Shown here piece after piece: positions 25,451 through 33,292 of a stretch of 64,000 bases of DNA. Positions within the stretch are counted from its first letter, which is position 1; the number at the start of each line of letters is the position of its first letter. The stretch spans positions 558,001 to 622,000 of the forward strand of contig NZ_AEUT02000001.1 of assembly GCF_000187935.1 (NCBI RefSeq), written 5' to 3'. A model generated the notes under the pieces. The model was not told the origin of the DNA. It saw nothing but the letters and a program-made list of their open reading frames with translations, and searched no databases. The DNA is from Streptococcus parauberis NCFD 2020 (GTDB lineage: Bacteria > Bacillota > Bacilli > Lactobacillales > Streptococcaceae). A program made the position numbers and the translations under genes.

Positions 25451-26995
25451 TTATGTTAATTGATTAAAATCCCAGACATCAGATACCCAACCCTCATAAA
25501 AGTCAGGTTCATGACAAACCATTAATATTGATCCTTTGTAAGCCTTCAATGCTCGTTTTAATTCATCTTTGGCATCGACATCTAAGTGATTTGTCGGTTC
25601 ATCTAAAACTAATACATTGTTTTCTCTATTCATTAAGAGGCAGAATCTTACTTTAGCTTGTTCTCCACCAGACAAAACTTGAATTTGACTTTCAATATGT
25701 TTAGATGTTAAACCACATCTTGCTAATGCTGCACGCACCTCAGCTTGATTAAGTGCAGGGAAAGCATCCCAAACAGCTTCAAGTGGTGTTTGTCGATTTC
25801 CACCTGCTACTTCTTGTTCGAAATAACCTAATTCAATAAAGTCACCACGTTCAACTTCACCTGAAAGTGGTTTGATAATTCCTAAGAGACTTTTCAATAG
25901 TGTCGACTTACCAATACCATTGGCCCCAGTTATAGCAATCTTTTGGTTTCGTTCAAAATTTATAGTCAACGAATCTTTAGTCAAGGGACGATCATAACCA
26001 ATTACTAAATCTCGCGCTTGGAAAATGAAACGACTTGGTGTACGAGATTCTTTAAATTCAAAACTTGGTTTTGGTTTTTCAGCCTGTAATTCAATCAAAT
26101 CCATTTTATCAAGTTTCTTTTGTCTTGACATGGCCATATTACGGGTTGCTACACGCGCTTTATTTCGGTTTACAAAGTCAGTCAAATCAGCAATTTCTTT
26201 TTGTTGACGTTCATAAGCTGCTTCTAATTGTGATTTTTTCATTTCATAGACATCTCGGAACTGATAATAATCACCGGAATAGCGAACAAGGTCTTGATTC
26301 TCAACATGGTAAACAATATTAATCACATCATTTAAGAAGGGAATATCATGCGAAATCAATACAAAAGCATTTTCGTAGTTTTGGAGATAACGTTTCAACC
26401 AATCAATATGCTCAGCATCTAAATAGTTAGTTGGCTCATCTAATAATAAGATATCTGGTTTTTCAAGAAGTAACTTAGCTAATAAGATTTTCGTCCTTTG
26501 ACCACCCGATAATTCTGTCACATCAGATTCCATCCCAAATTCCATAACGCCAAGAGCACGCGCCACCTCATCGATTTTTGCGTCAAGGATATAAAAATCC
26601 CGAGATTCAAGGCGGTCTTGGAGTTCACCAACTTCTTCCATCAAAGCCTCAACGTCAGCCCCTTCGTCAGCCATTGACATGTAAATTTCATTGATTCTCT
26701 CTTCTGTTTTAAAGAGCTCGTCAAATGCTGTACGCAAAACGGCACGAACTGTTTGCCCTTGCTCAAGAACAGTATGCTGATCCAGGTAACCAGCTGTTAC
26801 ATATTTAGACCATTCAACTTTTCCTTCATCAGGGATTAGATGACCCGTAACGATACTCATGAAGGTTGACTTTCCTTCACCATTAGCTCCAACTAGGCCA
26901 ATATGTTCCCCTTTCAAAAGTCGGAAAGAGACATTTTCAAAGATTGCACGGTCACCAAAACCGTGACTCAAATTTTTCACTTCTAAGATACTCAT
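25451..26995 (-). CDS. ABC-F family ATPase (YbiT/YkpA-like)
   Basis: Duplicated cytosolic ATPase of 514 residues without membrane helices. Each half has Walker A (GLVGANGEGKSTFM; AITGANGIGKSTLL), signature (ELSGGQRTK; LSGGEQAKVR) and Walker B (ILLLDEPTNYLD; VLVLDEPTNHLD). The linker between halves (about residues 240-310, MKKSQLEAAYERQQ) is the tRNA-contacting P-site segment of ABC-F proteins, which act on stalled ribosomes. Subtype looks housekeeping rather than a known antibiotic resistance protein. The main ATG has a poor ribosome site and its leader carries two tiny open frames, implying translational control. Confidence 0.88.
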   Translation of the reverse strand: MSILEVKNLSHGFGDRAIFENVSFRLLKGEHIGLVGANGEGKSTFMSIVTGHLIPDEGKVEWSKYVTAGYLDQHTVLEQGQTVRAVLRTAFDELFKTEERINEIYMSMADEGADVEALMEEVGELQDRLESRDFYILDAKIDEVARALGVMEFGMESDVTELSGGQRTKILLAKLLLEKPDILLLDEPTNYLDAEHIDWLKRYLQNYENAFVLISHDIPFLNDVINIVYHVENQDLVRYSGDYYQFRDVYEMKKSQLEAAYERQQKEIADLTDFVNRNKARVATRNMAMSRQKKLDKMDLIELQAEKPKPSFEFKESRTPSRFIFQARDLVIGYDRPLTKDSLTINFERNQKIAITGANGIGKSTLLKSLLGIIKPLSGEVERGDFIELGYFEQEVAGGNRQTPLEAVWDAFPALNQAEVRAALARCGLTSKHIESQIQVLSGGEQAKVRFCLLMNRENNVLVLDEPTNHLDVDAKDELKRALKAYKGSILMVCHEPDFYEGWVSDVWDFNQLT

Positions 26996-27141
26996 ATGTT
27001 CATTATCTTTGATTTAACACCAAAGCATTTTTTCCTTTCACAAATCGCAGAGCTATTATCTTGTGCTCTCAAATCATCAAAAAAGCCGTTACAACGGCTA
27101 ATATCTATAGTCATTATGGCAAAATCGCAGAGCTTTGTCAA
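26992..27141 (-). promoter_or_regulatory. ABC-F gene leader: promoter, early hairpin, two mini open frames
   Basis: TTGACA (27141-27136), 17-bp spacer and CATAAT (27118-27113) form the promoter. A terminator-like hairpin AGCCGTT-GT-AACGGCT with a T-run follows at 27099-27079. Next comes AAAGGA before a five-codon frame encoding Met-Leu-Trp-Cys-stop (27028-27014), then Met-Asn-Ile-stop (27003-26992), whose TGA overlaps the ABC-F start. An exact 13-bp repeat (AAATCGCAGAGCT on the plus strand) occurs at 27042-27054 and 27122-27134. Confidence 0.6.
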
Positions 27142-27150
27142 TTCAATAAT

Positions 27151-27196
27151 TAGTGGAAACCTTAAATTTGCCACTATGAATTATTTAAGGTAAAAT
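27151..27196 (+). promoter_or_regulatory. mocR-like gene promoter with nested inverted repeats
   Basis: TTGCCA (27168-27173) and TAAAAT, 17 bp apart, precede the MocR-type gene. Two inverted repeats overlap the promoter: TAGTGG-N14-CCACTA (27151-27176) and CCTTAAAT-N15-ATTTAAGG (27160-27190). They are candidate autoregulatory sites. Confidence 0.5.
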
Positions 27197-27223
27197 AGAA
27201 AAAAATCTGTACGGGGACAAAAT

Positions 27224-28471
27224 ATGACGAGCATCTACCAAACTATTGTAAATGACTTAACACAAGCCATTACAGATAATTATTTTAAAGAGGGTGATAA
27301 ACTTCCTTCCATTCGGAAAATAAGTTTACAATATAAATGTAGTAAGGATACCGTACAACGGGCTCTACTCGAATTAAAATTCAATAATTTAATCTATCCG
27401 GTAGCTAAAAGCGGTTATTATGTTTTGGGAAATATTAAGGACAGTCAGTCTAACTCAACTAAAAGTTTAGAGCAAGTTAATCATGAAGCTTTTGAAGATT
27501 TTAAGCAGTGTCTTAATCAAGCACTTAACCATCAAGAAAATCAACTCTTCAACTATTATCATAAAGAAGAAGGTTTAGATGAATTGATCAAGTCACTTTC
27601 CCATTACTTTATCAATAATCAAGTCTTTACATCATTAAAGAACATTATGGTTACTTCTGGTAGTCAGCAAGCTCTCTATATCTTAAGTCAGATGCCTTTT
27701 CCTAATGGCAATCAAACAATTCTGATTGAAAAACCAAGTTATTCTCGGATGGAAAATCTGCTAACAACATTAAAGATTCCTTATCAAACTATTGAACGTC
27801 ATTTTCATGGAATTGATTTGAAAACTTTAGAGGAAATATTTAAAGAAGGTAATATCAAATTTTTCTATACCATCTCACGATTTTCAAATCCCTTAGGATT
27901 ATCCTATACAAAAGAAGAAAAAGAAAAAATTGTAGACTTGGCCAAACAATATCAAGTTTATATTGTTGAAGATGATTACCTTGGAGATTTTGCCAAAGGG
28001 AATGATTCGCCAATTCATTACTATGATACTAATGATCGAGTAATTTACCTAAAATCTTTTTCAATAACTGTTTTTCCATCTTTACGGATTGCAGCTCTTG
28101 TGTTACCTTTAGAATTGCGGATTGATTTTATACGCCATAAATCACTCATTGACCTTGATACCAATTTAATTATGCAAAAGGCTTTAGCTCTTTATTTATC
28201 AAATGGTATGTTTAGTAAAAATCTCAAAAATCAGATTCACTTTTTCTTTACTAATCGAGGACACTACCGTGATATTTTTACAGGCAATCAAATGATTAAT
28301 GCTTATCATGTTACTCCTACCGATCTTATAATAAAGGTACCTAAGAAAACAATCATTCCAACAGAAATCAAAAAAGCCTCTCACAAAATTATTAATAACA
28401 AGAAATCTATCTACGTCATCTTCAAATTGAGGGAAACTCTAGCTCCATTGCTGGAAGATTGGATAAAATAA
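27224..28471 (+). CDS. MocR-type transcriptional regulator (GntR DNA-binding plus aminotransferase domain)
   Basis: Protein of 415 residues. An N-terminal GntR winged helix (LTQAITDNYFKEGDKLPSIR; SKDTVQRALLELK) is fused to a fold-type I aminotransferase-like domain with the PLP-binding Lys in YLKSFS and the Asp in IVEDDYLGDF. Members of this family regulate vitamin B6, GABA or amino acid genes and use PLP as cofactor for sensing. The target here is unknown; the gene stands alone, divergent from the ABC-F gene. Nested inverted repeats at its promoter are candidate autoregulatory sites. It shares a bidirectional terminator with the ATP-cone gene. Confidence 0.85.
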   Translation: MTSIYQTIVNDLTQAITDNYFKEGDKLPSIRKISLQYKCSKDTVQRALLELKFNNLIYPVAKSGYYVLGNIKDSQSNSTKSLEQVNHEAFEDFKQCLNQALNHQENQLFNYYHKEEGLDELIKSLSHYFINNQVFTSLKNIMVTSGSQQALYILSQMPFPNGNQTILIEKPSYSRMENLLTTLKIPYQTIERHFHGIDLKTLEEIFKEGNIKFFYTISRFSNPLGLSYTKEEKEKIVDLAKQYQVYIVEDDYLGDFAKGNDSPIHYYDTNDRVIYLKSFSITVFPSLRIAALVLPLELRIDFIRHKSLIDLDTNLIMQKALALYLSNGMFSKNLKNQIHFFFTNRGHYRDIFTGNQMINAYHVTPTDLIIKVPKKTIIPTEIKKASHKIINNKKSIYVIFKLRETLAPLLEDWIK

Positions 28472-28500
28472 AAAGAAAGCAAATTCTTTGCTTTCTTTTT
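28470..28500. terminator. Bidirectional terminator between mocR-like and ATP-cone genes
   Basis: AAAAGAAAGCAAA, loop TTC, TTTGCTTTCTTTT. It serves both convergent genes. Confidence 0.85.
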
Positions 28501-28837
28501 ATTTTGTTTGCTCAAAGCGGAGATGGACGATAATACTATCACCATAACCATTTCTTTCAAGATCTCTTTGAAGACGATATGAAATATAGTGTTCAGCAAC
28601 ATTGATAAAGCCTGCATCCATCAGACGATTCTCGACTAAAGATTGAATCATATTAATTGTTGGTTTTTCAACCTTCGCTTCTTCTAAATCAAGAACAACT
28701 TTTTTTGTAACCTGTGCTAAATTTTGGCGCCAAGTTTCATCAATAACATATACAGTTCGTGCAGCTTTAATGATGGCTTGATAAATTTTATCAGGATTAA
28801 ATTCTGCAACCTGACCATCACGTTTAATTATTTGCAT
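28499..28837 (-). CDS. Stand-alone ATP-cone domain protein
   Basis: Protein of 112 residues made of little more than an ATP-cone, the nucleotide-binding regulatory domain of ribonucleotide reductases and NrdR (MQIIKRDGQVAEFNPDKIYQ at the start, then AIIKAA and VENRLMDAGF). There is no zinc ribbon, so it is not NrdR, and no reductase is nearby. Start at 28837 after AGAGGCGG. The promoter is near consensus, TTGACA (28905-28900), 17 bp, CATAAT (28882-28877). A small dyad, TTGAC-N5-GTCAA, covers its -35 region. Function is unknown; sensing the ATP/dATP ratio is a reasonable guess. Confidence 0.75.
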   Translation of the reverse strand: MQIIKRDGQVAEFNPDKIYQAIIKAARTVYVIDETWRQNLAQVTKKVVLDLEEAKVEKPTINMIQSLVENRLMDAGFINVAEHYISYRLQRDLERNGYGDSIIVHLRFEQTK

Positions 28838-28951
28838 TGTACCGCCTCTTTTCATCTTGTTTTCAACTTACTTACATTATGCAAATCTTTTGACCATTTG
28901 TCAAGTTATTGCACCTTGCAATACTTTATAAGAATTATCTAGATTAATTTC

Positions 28952-29881
28952 TTAGTAATCTGGTCTGAGGACACCAGTTGTCACATATTCTTTAGGCGCT
29001 TTGTCAAGGACAATCGCAATAATGCTATCGGCCTCATCTCGAGTACAGGCTACAAGCGGAAGACGCAATGGCCCAACATTAAATCCTTGATGGTTGAGAA
29101 CTGCTTTAACAGGTGCTGGACTAGCTACAGAGAATAAGGCGTTGACTTTAGGTAAAAATCGTCTTTGTATTTTCGCCGCTTCCTTAATATTCCCAGCTTC
29201 TATTGCTTGAAACATGTTATAAATTTCATCACCATTAGTATGTGATGCGACACTGATTAGGCCATCGGCACCTAAGTTCATGGCGTGAAATGCTTGTCCG
29301 TCTTCGCCAGTGTATACCAAGAACTCTTCAGACTTGTTCTCAATAATATAAGCCAAGTGATCCAAATTAGTACAGTCTTTGATACCAATAACATTTGGAT
29401 GCTCTGCCAATTTCAACAAAGTATCCGGATGAAGTTCAACCACAACTCGGCCAGGGATATTATAGATAATAATTGGTAAATCACTAGCATCAGCGATTGC
29501 TTTAAAATGGTGATAAAGGCCCTCTTGGGTCGGTTTGTTATAGTAAGGAACTATGGCCAAACCGGCTGCAAATCCTCCAAAAGCATCAACTTCTTTGGCA
29601 AAATCGACAGAGTCTCTGGTGTCATTTGTTCCAATTCCAGCAATTAGGGGAACACGTCCATTGACGATTTTCTGCACTGCAGAAAATAATTCAAGCTCTT
29701 CTTGGTGAGTCAAAGTAGGACTCTCAGCCGTTGTACCAGCAAGAAGAATAGCTTCTGTATGATGATCCAAGAGGTGTTCAATTAATTTTGGTAAGGCATC
29801 AAAGTTGATTGAACCATCTGCATGAAATGGTGTAACTAAAGCTGTAATAATGTGACAGTTTTTAAGTTGTGAATAAGACAT
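28952..29881 (-). CDS. dapA: 4-hydroxy-tetrahydrodipicolinate synthase
   Basis: TIM-barrel aldolase of 309 residues condensing pyruvate with aspartate semialdehyde, the first step of the lysine/diaminopimelate branch. The motifs [15 protein letters not shown] (pyruvate carboxylate binding), IIYNIPGRV (catalytic Tyr) and VIGIKDCT (Schiff-base Lys) are intact. The start is placed at 29881; an in-frame ATG seven codons upstream is possible but lacks a ribosome site. It follows asd, which supplies its substrate, 39 bp downstream in the same operon. In streptococci the product feeds lysine and cross-linked cell wall. Confidence 0.93.
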   Translation of the reverse strand: MSYSQLKNCHIITALVTPFHADGSINFDALPKLIEHLLDHHTEAILLAGTTAESPTLTHQEELELFSAVQKIVNGRVPLIAGIGTNDTRDSVDFAKEVDAFGGFAAGLAIVPYYNKPTQEGLYHHFKAIADASDLPIIIYNIPGRVVVELHPDTLLKLAEHPNVIGIKDCTNLDHLAYIIENKSEEFLVYTGEDGQAFHAMNLGADGLISVASHTNGDEIYNMFQAIEAGNIKEAAKIQRRFLPKVNALFSVASPAPVKAVLNHQGFNVGPLRLPLVACTRDEADSIIAIVLDKAPKEYVTTGVLRPDY

Positions 29882-29920
29882 AGAGTACCTGCTATCTTCC
29901 ATTGGGTTTTGTTGTAAGTG

Positions 29921-30997
29921 TTAATTCAACTCGAATTTTAAATCTTGACTAGCTTTCACTAAACCTCTCTCATGTAAAGTTTCTGCAATTTGAACAGAAT
30001 TCCAAGCTGCACCTTTTAAAAGATTGTCAGAGACAACCCACATATGCAAGCCATTTTCAATATCGAGATCTTTTCTAATTCGGCCAACATATGTTTCTCT
30101 GGAACCTACAGCATTAACTGCTTGAGGATAAATTTGATGAGCAGTATCATCTTCAAGGATAGCACCAGGGAATTCTGCTATTACTGCTTTTACTTGATCA
30201 ATTGGGGCAACAGTTTTAGTTTCAATATAGACTGATTCAGAATGAGCTGATAAAACTGGAATACGAACACATGTTGCTGAAACTTTAATGGAATCATCCG
30301 ACATGATTTTTTTCGTTTCATTTGTCATTTTCATTTCTTCATAAGTGTAATCATTAGCAGTAAAAACATCAATTTGAGCTAAAGCATTGAAAGCAATTGG
30401 ATAATGTTCCTTATCCCCTGAACAAGGTAAAATATTAGCTGTTACATCTTTTGGATTCAAACCTTCATTAATAACTTGACTAAACTGATTAAGTGTTTCA
30501 TTTATAGCTGATTGACCTGCTCCAGAAACGGCTTGATAAGTTGAAACAATAATTCGTTCCAAGCCCCATTTTTGACGAATAGGTTCAAGGGCGACCATCA
30601 TTTGGATTGTAGAACAATTTGGACAAGCAATAATACCATTGTGATTATCCATTGCTTGTGGATTAACCTCTGGAACAACAAGAGGAACATCAGGATGTTG
30701 TCTAAAATGAGAAGTGTTGTCTACAACAACTGCTCCTGCTTTAACAGCATATGGAGCATACTTTGCAGAAATAGAGCCTCCGGCTGAAAATAAAGCAATA
30801 TCAACTCCTTGAAAAGCAGATTCAGTCGTTTCTTCAATAACAATTGATTCATTTTTATAAGTTAAAGTTTTACCAGCTGATCTTGATGAAGCTAGTAACC
30901 TAACTTTTTCAATTGGAAGGCTAGATTCTTCCAACATTTTAACCATTTGTGTTCCAACGGCACCTGTGGCACCAACAACAGCGACTGTATAACCCAT
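29921..30997 (-). CDS. asd: Aspartate-semialdehyde dehydrogenase
   Basis: NADPH-dependent enzyme of 358 residues reducing aspartyl phosphate to the semialdehyde, the branch point to lysine, threonine and methionine. N-terminal [15 protein letters not shown] binds NADP; the catalytic Cys is in [10 protein letters not shown], with later conserved segments around [10 protein letters not shown] and [17 protein letters not shown] precedes the ATG. Upstream is a structured RNA of the asd motif class ending in a terminator, then an own promoter (TATAAT at 31068-31063) with a CodY-like box, so expression is likely tied to amino acid supply. Confidence 0.95.
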   Translation of the reverse strand: MGYTVAVVGATGAVGTQMVKMLEESSLPIEKVRLLASSRSAGKTLTYKNESIVIEETTESAFQGVDIALFSAGGSISAKYAPYAVKAGAVVVDNTSHFRQHPDVPLVVPEVNPQAMDNHNGIIACPNCSTIQMMVALEPIRQKWGLERIIVSTYQAVSGAGQSAINETLNQFSQVINEGLNPKDVTANILPCSGDKEHYPIAFNALAQIDVFTANDYTYEEMKMTNETKKIMSDDSIKVSATCVRIPVLSAHSESVYIETKTVAPIDQVKAVIAEFPGAILEDDTAHQIYPQAVNAVGSRETYVGRIRKDLDIENGLHMWVVSDNLLKGAAWNSVQIAETLHERGLVKASQDLKFELN

Positions 30998-31036
30998 TTT
31001 TCTACCTCACTATAAACTATTGTTTACTATATTTAA

Positions 31037-31068
31037 AATTTTCAAAAAATTTATATTTACTTATTATA
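31037..31068 (-). promoter_or_regulatory. asd promoter -10 and CodY-like box
   Basis: AATTTTCAAAAAATT (31037-31051) differs in one base from the CodY consensus AATTTTCWGAAAATT. It lies just downstream of TATAAT (31068-31063), a position suited to repression. Confidence 0.5.
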
Positions 31069-31092
31069 GCGTAAAATTTTTAACTTGAAAAG

Positions 31093-31238
31093 TCAAAAAA
31101 AAACCTTTGTCAAAAGACAAAGGTTTGGGGCATTCAAAGAATGTGATAAAAGGGTTCACACAATTTATCAAAGTCGGCTCCTGCCTTAATGACCTCCCCG
31201 CGCAAAAGTGGTCTTAGACCACAATCGACTCATCGCAT
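31093..31238 (-). ncRNA. asd RNA motif (streptococcal leader or small RNA)
   Basis: Between cls and asd, on the minus strand, lies a gene-free 146-base unit with its own promoter and a strong terminator (AACCTTTGTC, loop, GACAAAGGTT, then a long T-run at 31103-31095). Internal stems are visible, for example GTGGTC-TAA-GACCAC, and GGGG pairing with CCCC further on. Position directly upstream of asd and the layout match the asd RNA motif known from lactic acid bacteria, detected in S. pyogenes as a discrete transcript of about 170 bases. Its function is not known. It could act in trans or attenuate asd. Confidence 0.75.
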
Positions 31239-31244
31239 GTACCT

Positions 31245-31273
31245 ATCATAACAGAAAGATTCTTTAATTACAA
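31245..31273 (-). promoter_or_regulatory. Promoter of the asd RNA
   Basis: TTGTAA (31273-31268), a 17-bp spacer and TATGAT (31250-31245). The -35 element overlaps the stop codon of cls. Confidence 0.7.
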
Positions 31274-32854
31274 GAGGGGTGCAATTGTTTTTACCAACAG
31301 ACCAACAAGTTTTTGATGGAATGGACGATTATTAACCATTTCAGGTGTAACTATTTTGGATTGTTCTTGTACTTTTTGAAAGTCTTTTAAGATATCGGAA
31401 ATAATCGATACACGATATAAATATGTTGCACACTCGAAATGATGATAAAGACTTCTGTAGTCAAGATTAATAGTGCCCACTACTGCTTTCATGCCATCAC
31501 TGACAAAGATTTTCGAATGAACAAAGCCAGGTTTATACTCATAAATGATTACACCAGATGACATTAAAGCTTTATAGTAAGTTTTTGCTAGGGCATAAGG
31601 AATTTTTTTATCTGGGTTACCGGGCATAATTATTCTGACATCAACACCACGTTCGGCCGCAAAACGTAAAGCATGCTCCATCTCACTATCCAAGATAAGG
31701 TATGGTGTCATTATATATACATACTCTCTGGCATGGTTAAGAATATCGATATAAACATTCTCGCCAATTTTATCTGTATCTAATGGTGAATCACCATAGG
31801 GGATAATGTAACCATCAGACGGAATGTGTTTTGTATGTTCTATTAAATAGGGTTCAATGATAATTTCTTTTTCAGAAATTGACCACATTTGTAGAAAAAG
31901 AACTAAGAAACTGTCAACAGCTTTCCCTTCAAGCATCAAACCAGCATCTTTCCAATGACCAAAGCGATCAATCTCATTTATATATTCATCAGCTAGGTTA
32001 ATACCACCAGTAAATGCTACTTCCCCATCAATAACAACAATTTTCCGATGATCACGGTAATTGTAATAGGTCGAAATAATTGGGGAAATTGGTAGGAATG
32101 ATTTTGCTTTGATTCCCAGTTCACTTAAACGTTTTGAATAATCCAGTGACAAAGTCGAAAGCTCAGTCATTCCATCATATAATACTCTAACCTCGACGCC
32201 TTCATTAACTTTTTTCTCTAAAATTGTTAAAATTTCACCCCACATAAGACCTTCTGCAATAATAAAAAATTCCATAAAGATATATTTTTCTGCCTTTAAT
32301 AGCTCAGCTTTCAAGGTTTCAAAAAAATCTTCGCCACCTGGAAAGTAGGTTGTCCGCGTCCCATCATAAACTGGGAAATTGCCACTTGTTCTTTGTAAAT
32401 ATTGGACTAAATGATAGGTAGTTGAAGTCTTTCCTTTTAAGACTTCTAAAATCTCTTGATCATTTTTCATAAACTTACTACTCTCATCGACTAAGTGATT
32501 AATTCGTTTTTTTAAGCCTCGATAACCCCAGTCTAGTTTTGTATAAACTAGAAACAAGGACCCTAATAAGGGTGCAATCATAATTAATATTAGCCATGTA
32601 ACCCGAGAAATAGCATCCATTTCACTATTTACTAGATATAGAACAATAAACATTGAAAAAATGGCTTCAACAATTGTTAACCAATAACGATATTGCTCCA
32701 TCCAGGCATAGGACTGATAAATAAAAACTAATTGGATGACAATCAGAATAGCAATAACTGTCACCCGACTGAAGATTCCTCGCAAAAATCCTAATTTACT
32801 CTTATGGAGCAGATACTTTACTTTTGTTTTATTATTAATGTGCCTTTCCTCCAT
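31268..32854 (-). CDS. cls: Cardiolipin synthase
   Basis: Membrane enzyme of 528 residues joining two phosphatidylglycerols to cardiolipin and glycerol. Two or three N-terminal helices (PLDc_N domain, about residues 25-110) precede two phospholipase D catalytic motifs, HRKIVVIDGEVAFTGGIN and HSKIFVSDGMKAVVGTIN. The ATG at 32854 has no clear ribosome site upstream and is followed by a purine-rich GGAGGAAAGG, so a slightly downstream non-ATG start is possible. The asd RNA promoter begins within its stop codon. Confidence 0.92.
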   Translation of the reverse strand: MEERHINNKTKVKYLLHKSKLGFLRGIFSRVTVIAILIVIQLVFIYQSYAWMEQYRYWLTIVEAIFSMFIVLYLVNSEMDAISRVTWLILIMIAPLLGSLFLVYTKLDWGYRGLKKRINHLVDESSKFMKNDQEILEVLKGKTSTTYHLVQYLQRTSGNFPVYDGTRTTYFPGGEDFFETLKAELLKAEKYIFMEFFIIAEGLMWGEILTILEKKVNEGVEVRVLYDGMTELSTLSLDYSKRLSELGIKAKSFLPISPIISTYYNYRDHRKIVVIDGEVAFTGGINLADEYINEIDRFGHWKDAGLMLEGKAVDSFLVLFLQMWSISEKEIIIEPYLIEHTKHIPSDGYIIPYGDSPLDTDKIGENVYIDILNHAREYVYIMTPYLILDSEMEHALRFAAERGVDVRIIMPGNPDKKIPYALAKTYYKALMSSGVIIYEYKPGFVHSKIFVSDGMKAVVGTINLDYRSLYHHFECATYLYRVSIISDILKDFQKVQEQSKIVTPEMVNNRPFHQKLVGLLVKTIAPLL

Positions 32855-32908
32855 AAAGTTTGATATTAACAGATATTATATCATATTCAATGATTAGACA
32901 GGAATCAA

Positions 32909-33190
32909 TTAATCTCTTTCTCTAAGAGTTATTTCAACAGTATCACCAATTGTTTTATTGATTGCCTTTTGAATATCTTTTCTGATTCCAATAATATAGA
33001 CAACTTGATCGAATTCATCCTTTATTCCCATGTTAACAATTGACCCATCATAATCATAGCCATCAAATGTAACATGGACTTTAACACGTCCTTTATTGAA
33101 TTCTTCTCTAATATTATACGGAAAAATAGTATAAGCTCCTCCTTTTCCAGGAACTGCATAGATAGTTGATTGATAAGTATATGTTTTCAT
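32909..33190 (-). CDS. DUF1905 domain protein
   Basis: Small soluble 93-residue protein with the DUF1905 fold: a short beta-barrel with the segments IYAVPGKGGAYTIFP, VHVTFDGYDYDGSIV, YIIGIRKDIQKAI and a terminal VEITLRERD. The family is widespread and its role unknown. The start at 33190 follows AAAGGTAAT; the open frame extends 12 codons further without a ribosome site. It lies between fhs and cls, and fhs has its own terminator, so this gene is probably transcribed separately. Confidence 0.75.
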   Translation of the reverse strand: MKTYTYQSTIYAVPGKGGAYTIFPYNIREEFNKGRVKVHVTFDGYDYDGSIVNMGIKDEFDQVVYIIGIRKDIQKAINKTIGDTVEITLRERD

Positions 33191-33260
33191 CTTTTTTATT
33201 ACCTTTCTAGTCAAGTCTATCATCAATAGTTTATCAAAATTTTCTATTCCTTCCCATAAA

Positions 33261-33285
33261 AAAAGAGAATCTTAGATTCTCTTTT
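33261..33285 (-). terminator. Terminator after fhs
   Basis: AAAAGAGAATC and AGATTCTCTTTT arms followed on the minus strand by TTTATGG. Confidence 0.8.
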
Positions 33286-33292
33286 AATTATT

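Noticed and set aside
25451-26995. Antibiotic-resistance ABC-F protein (Msr/Lsa/Vga type)
   Set aside because: Motifs and linker look like the housekeeping YbiT/YkpA branch; only its leader recalls resistance genes.
28499-28837. NrdR repressor
   Set aside because: The ATP-cone is present but the zinc-ribbon DNA-binding domain is missing.
31093-31238. Signal recognition particle RNA or lysine riboswitch upstream of asd
   Set aside because: The GGxAG-type SRP apical motif and the lysine riboswitch core are absent, while position and layout fit the asd RNA motif.
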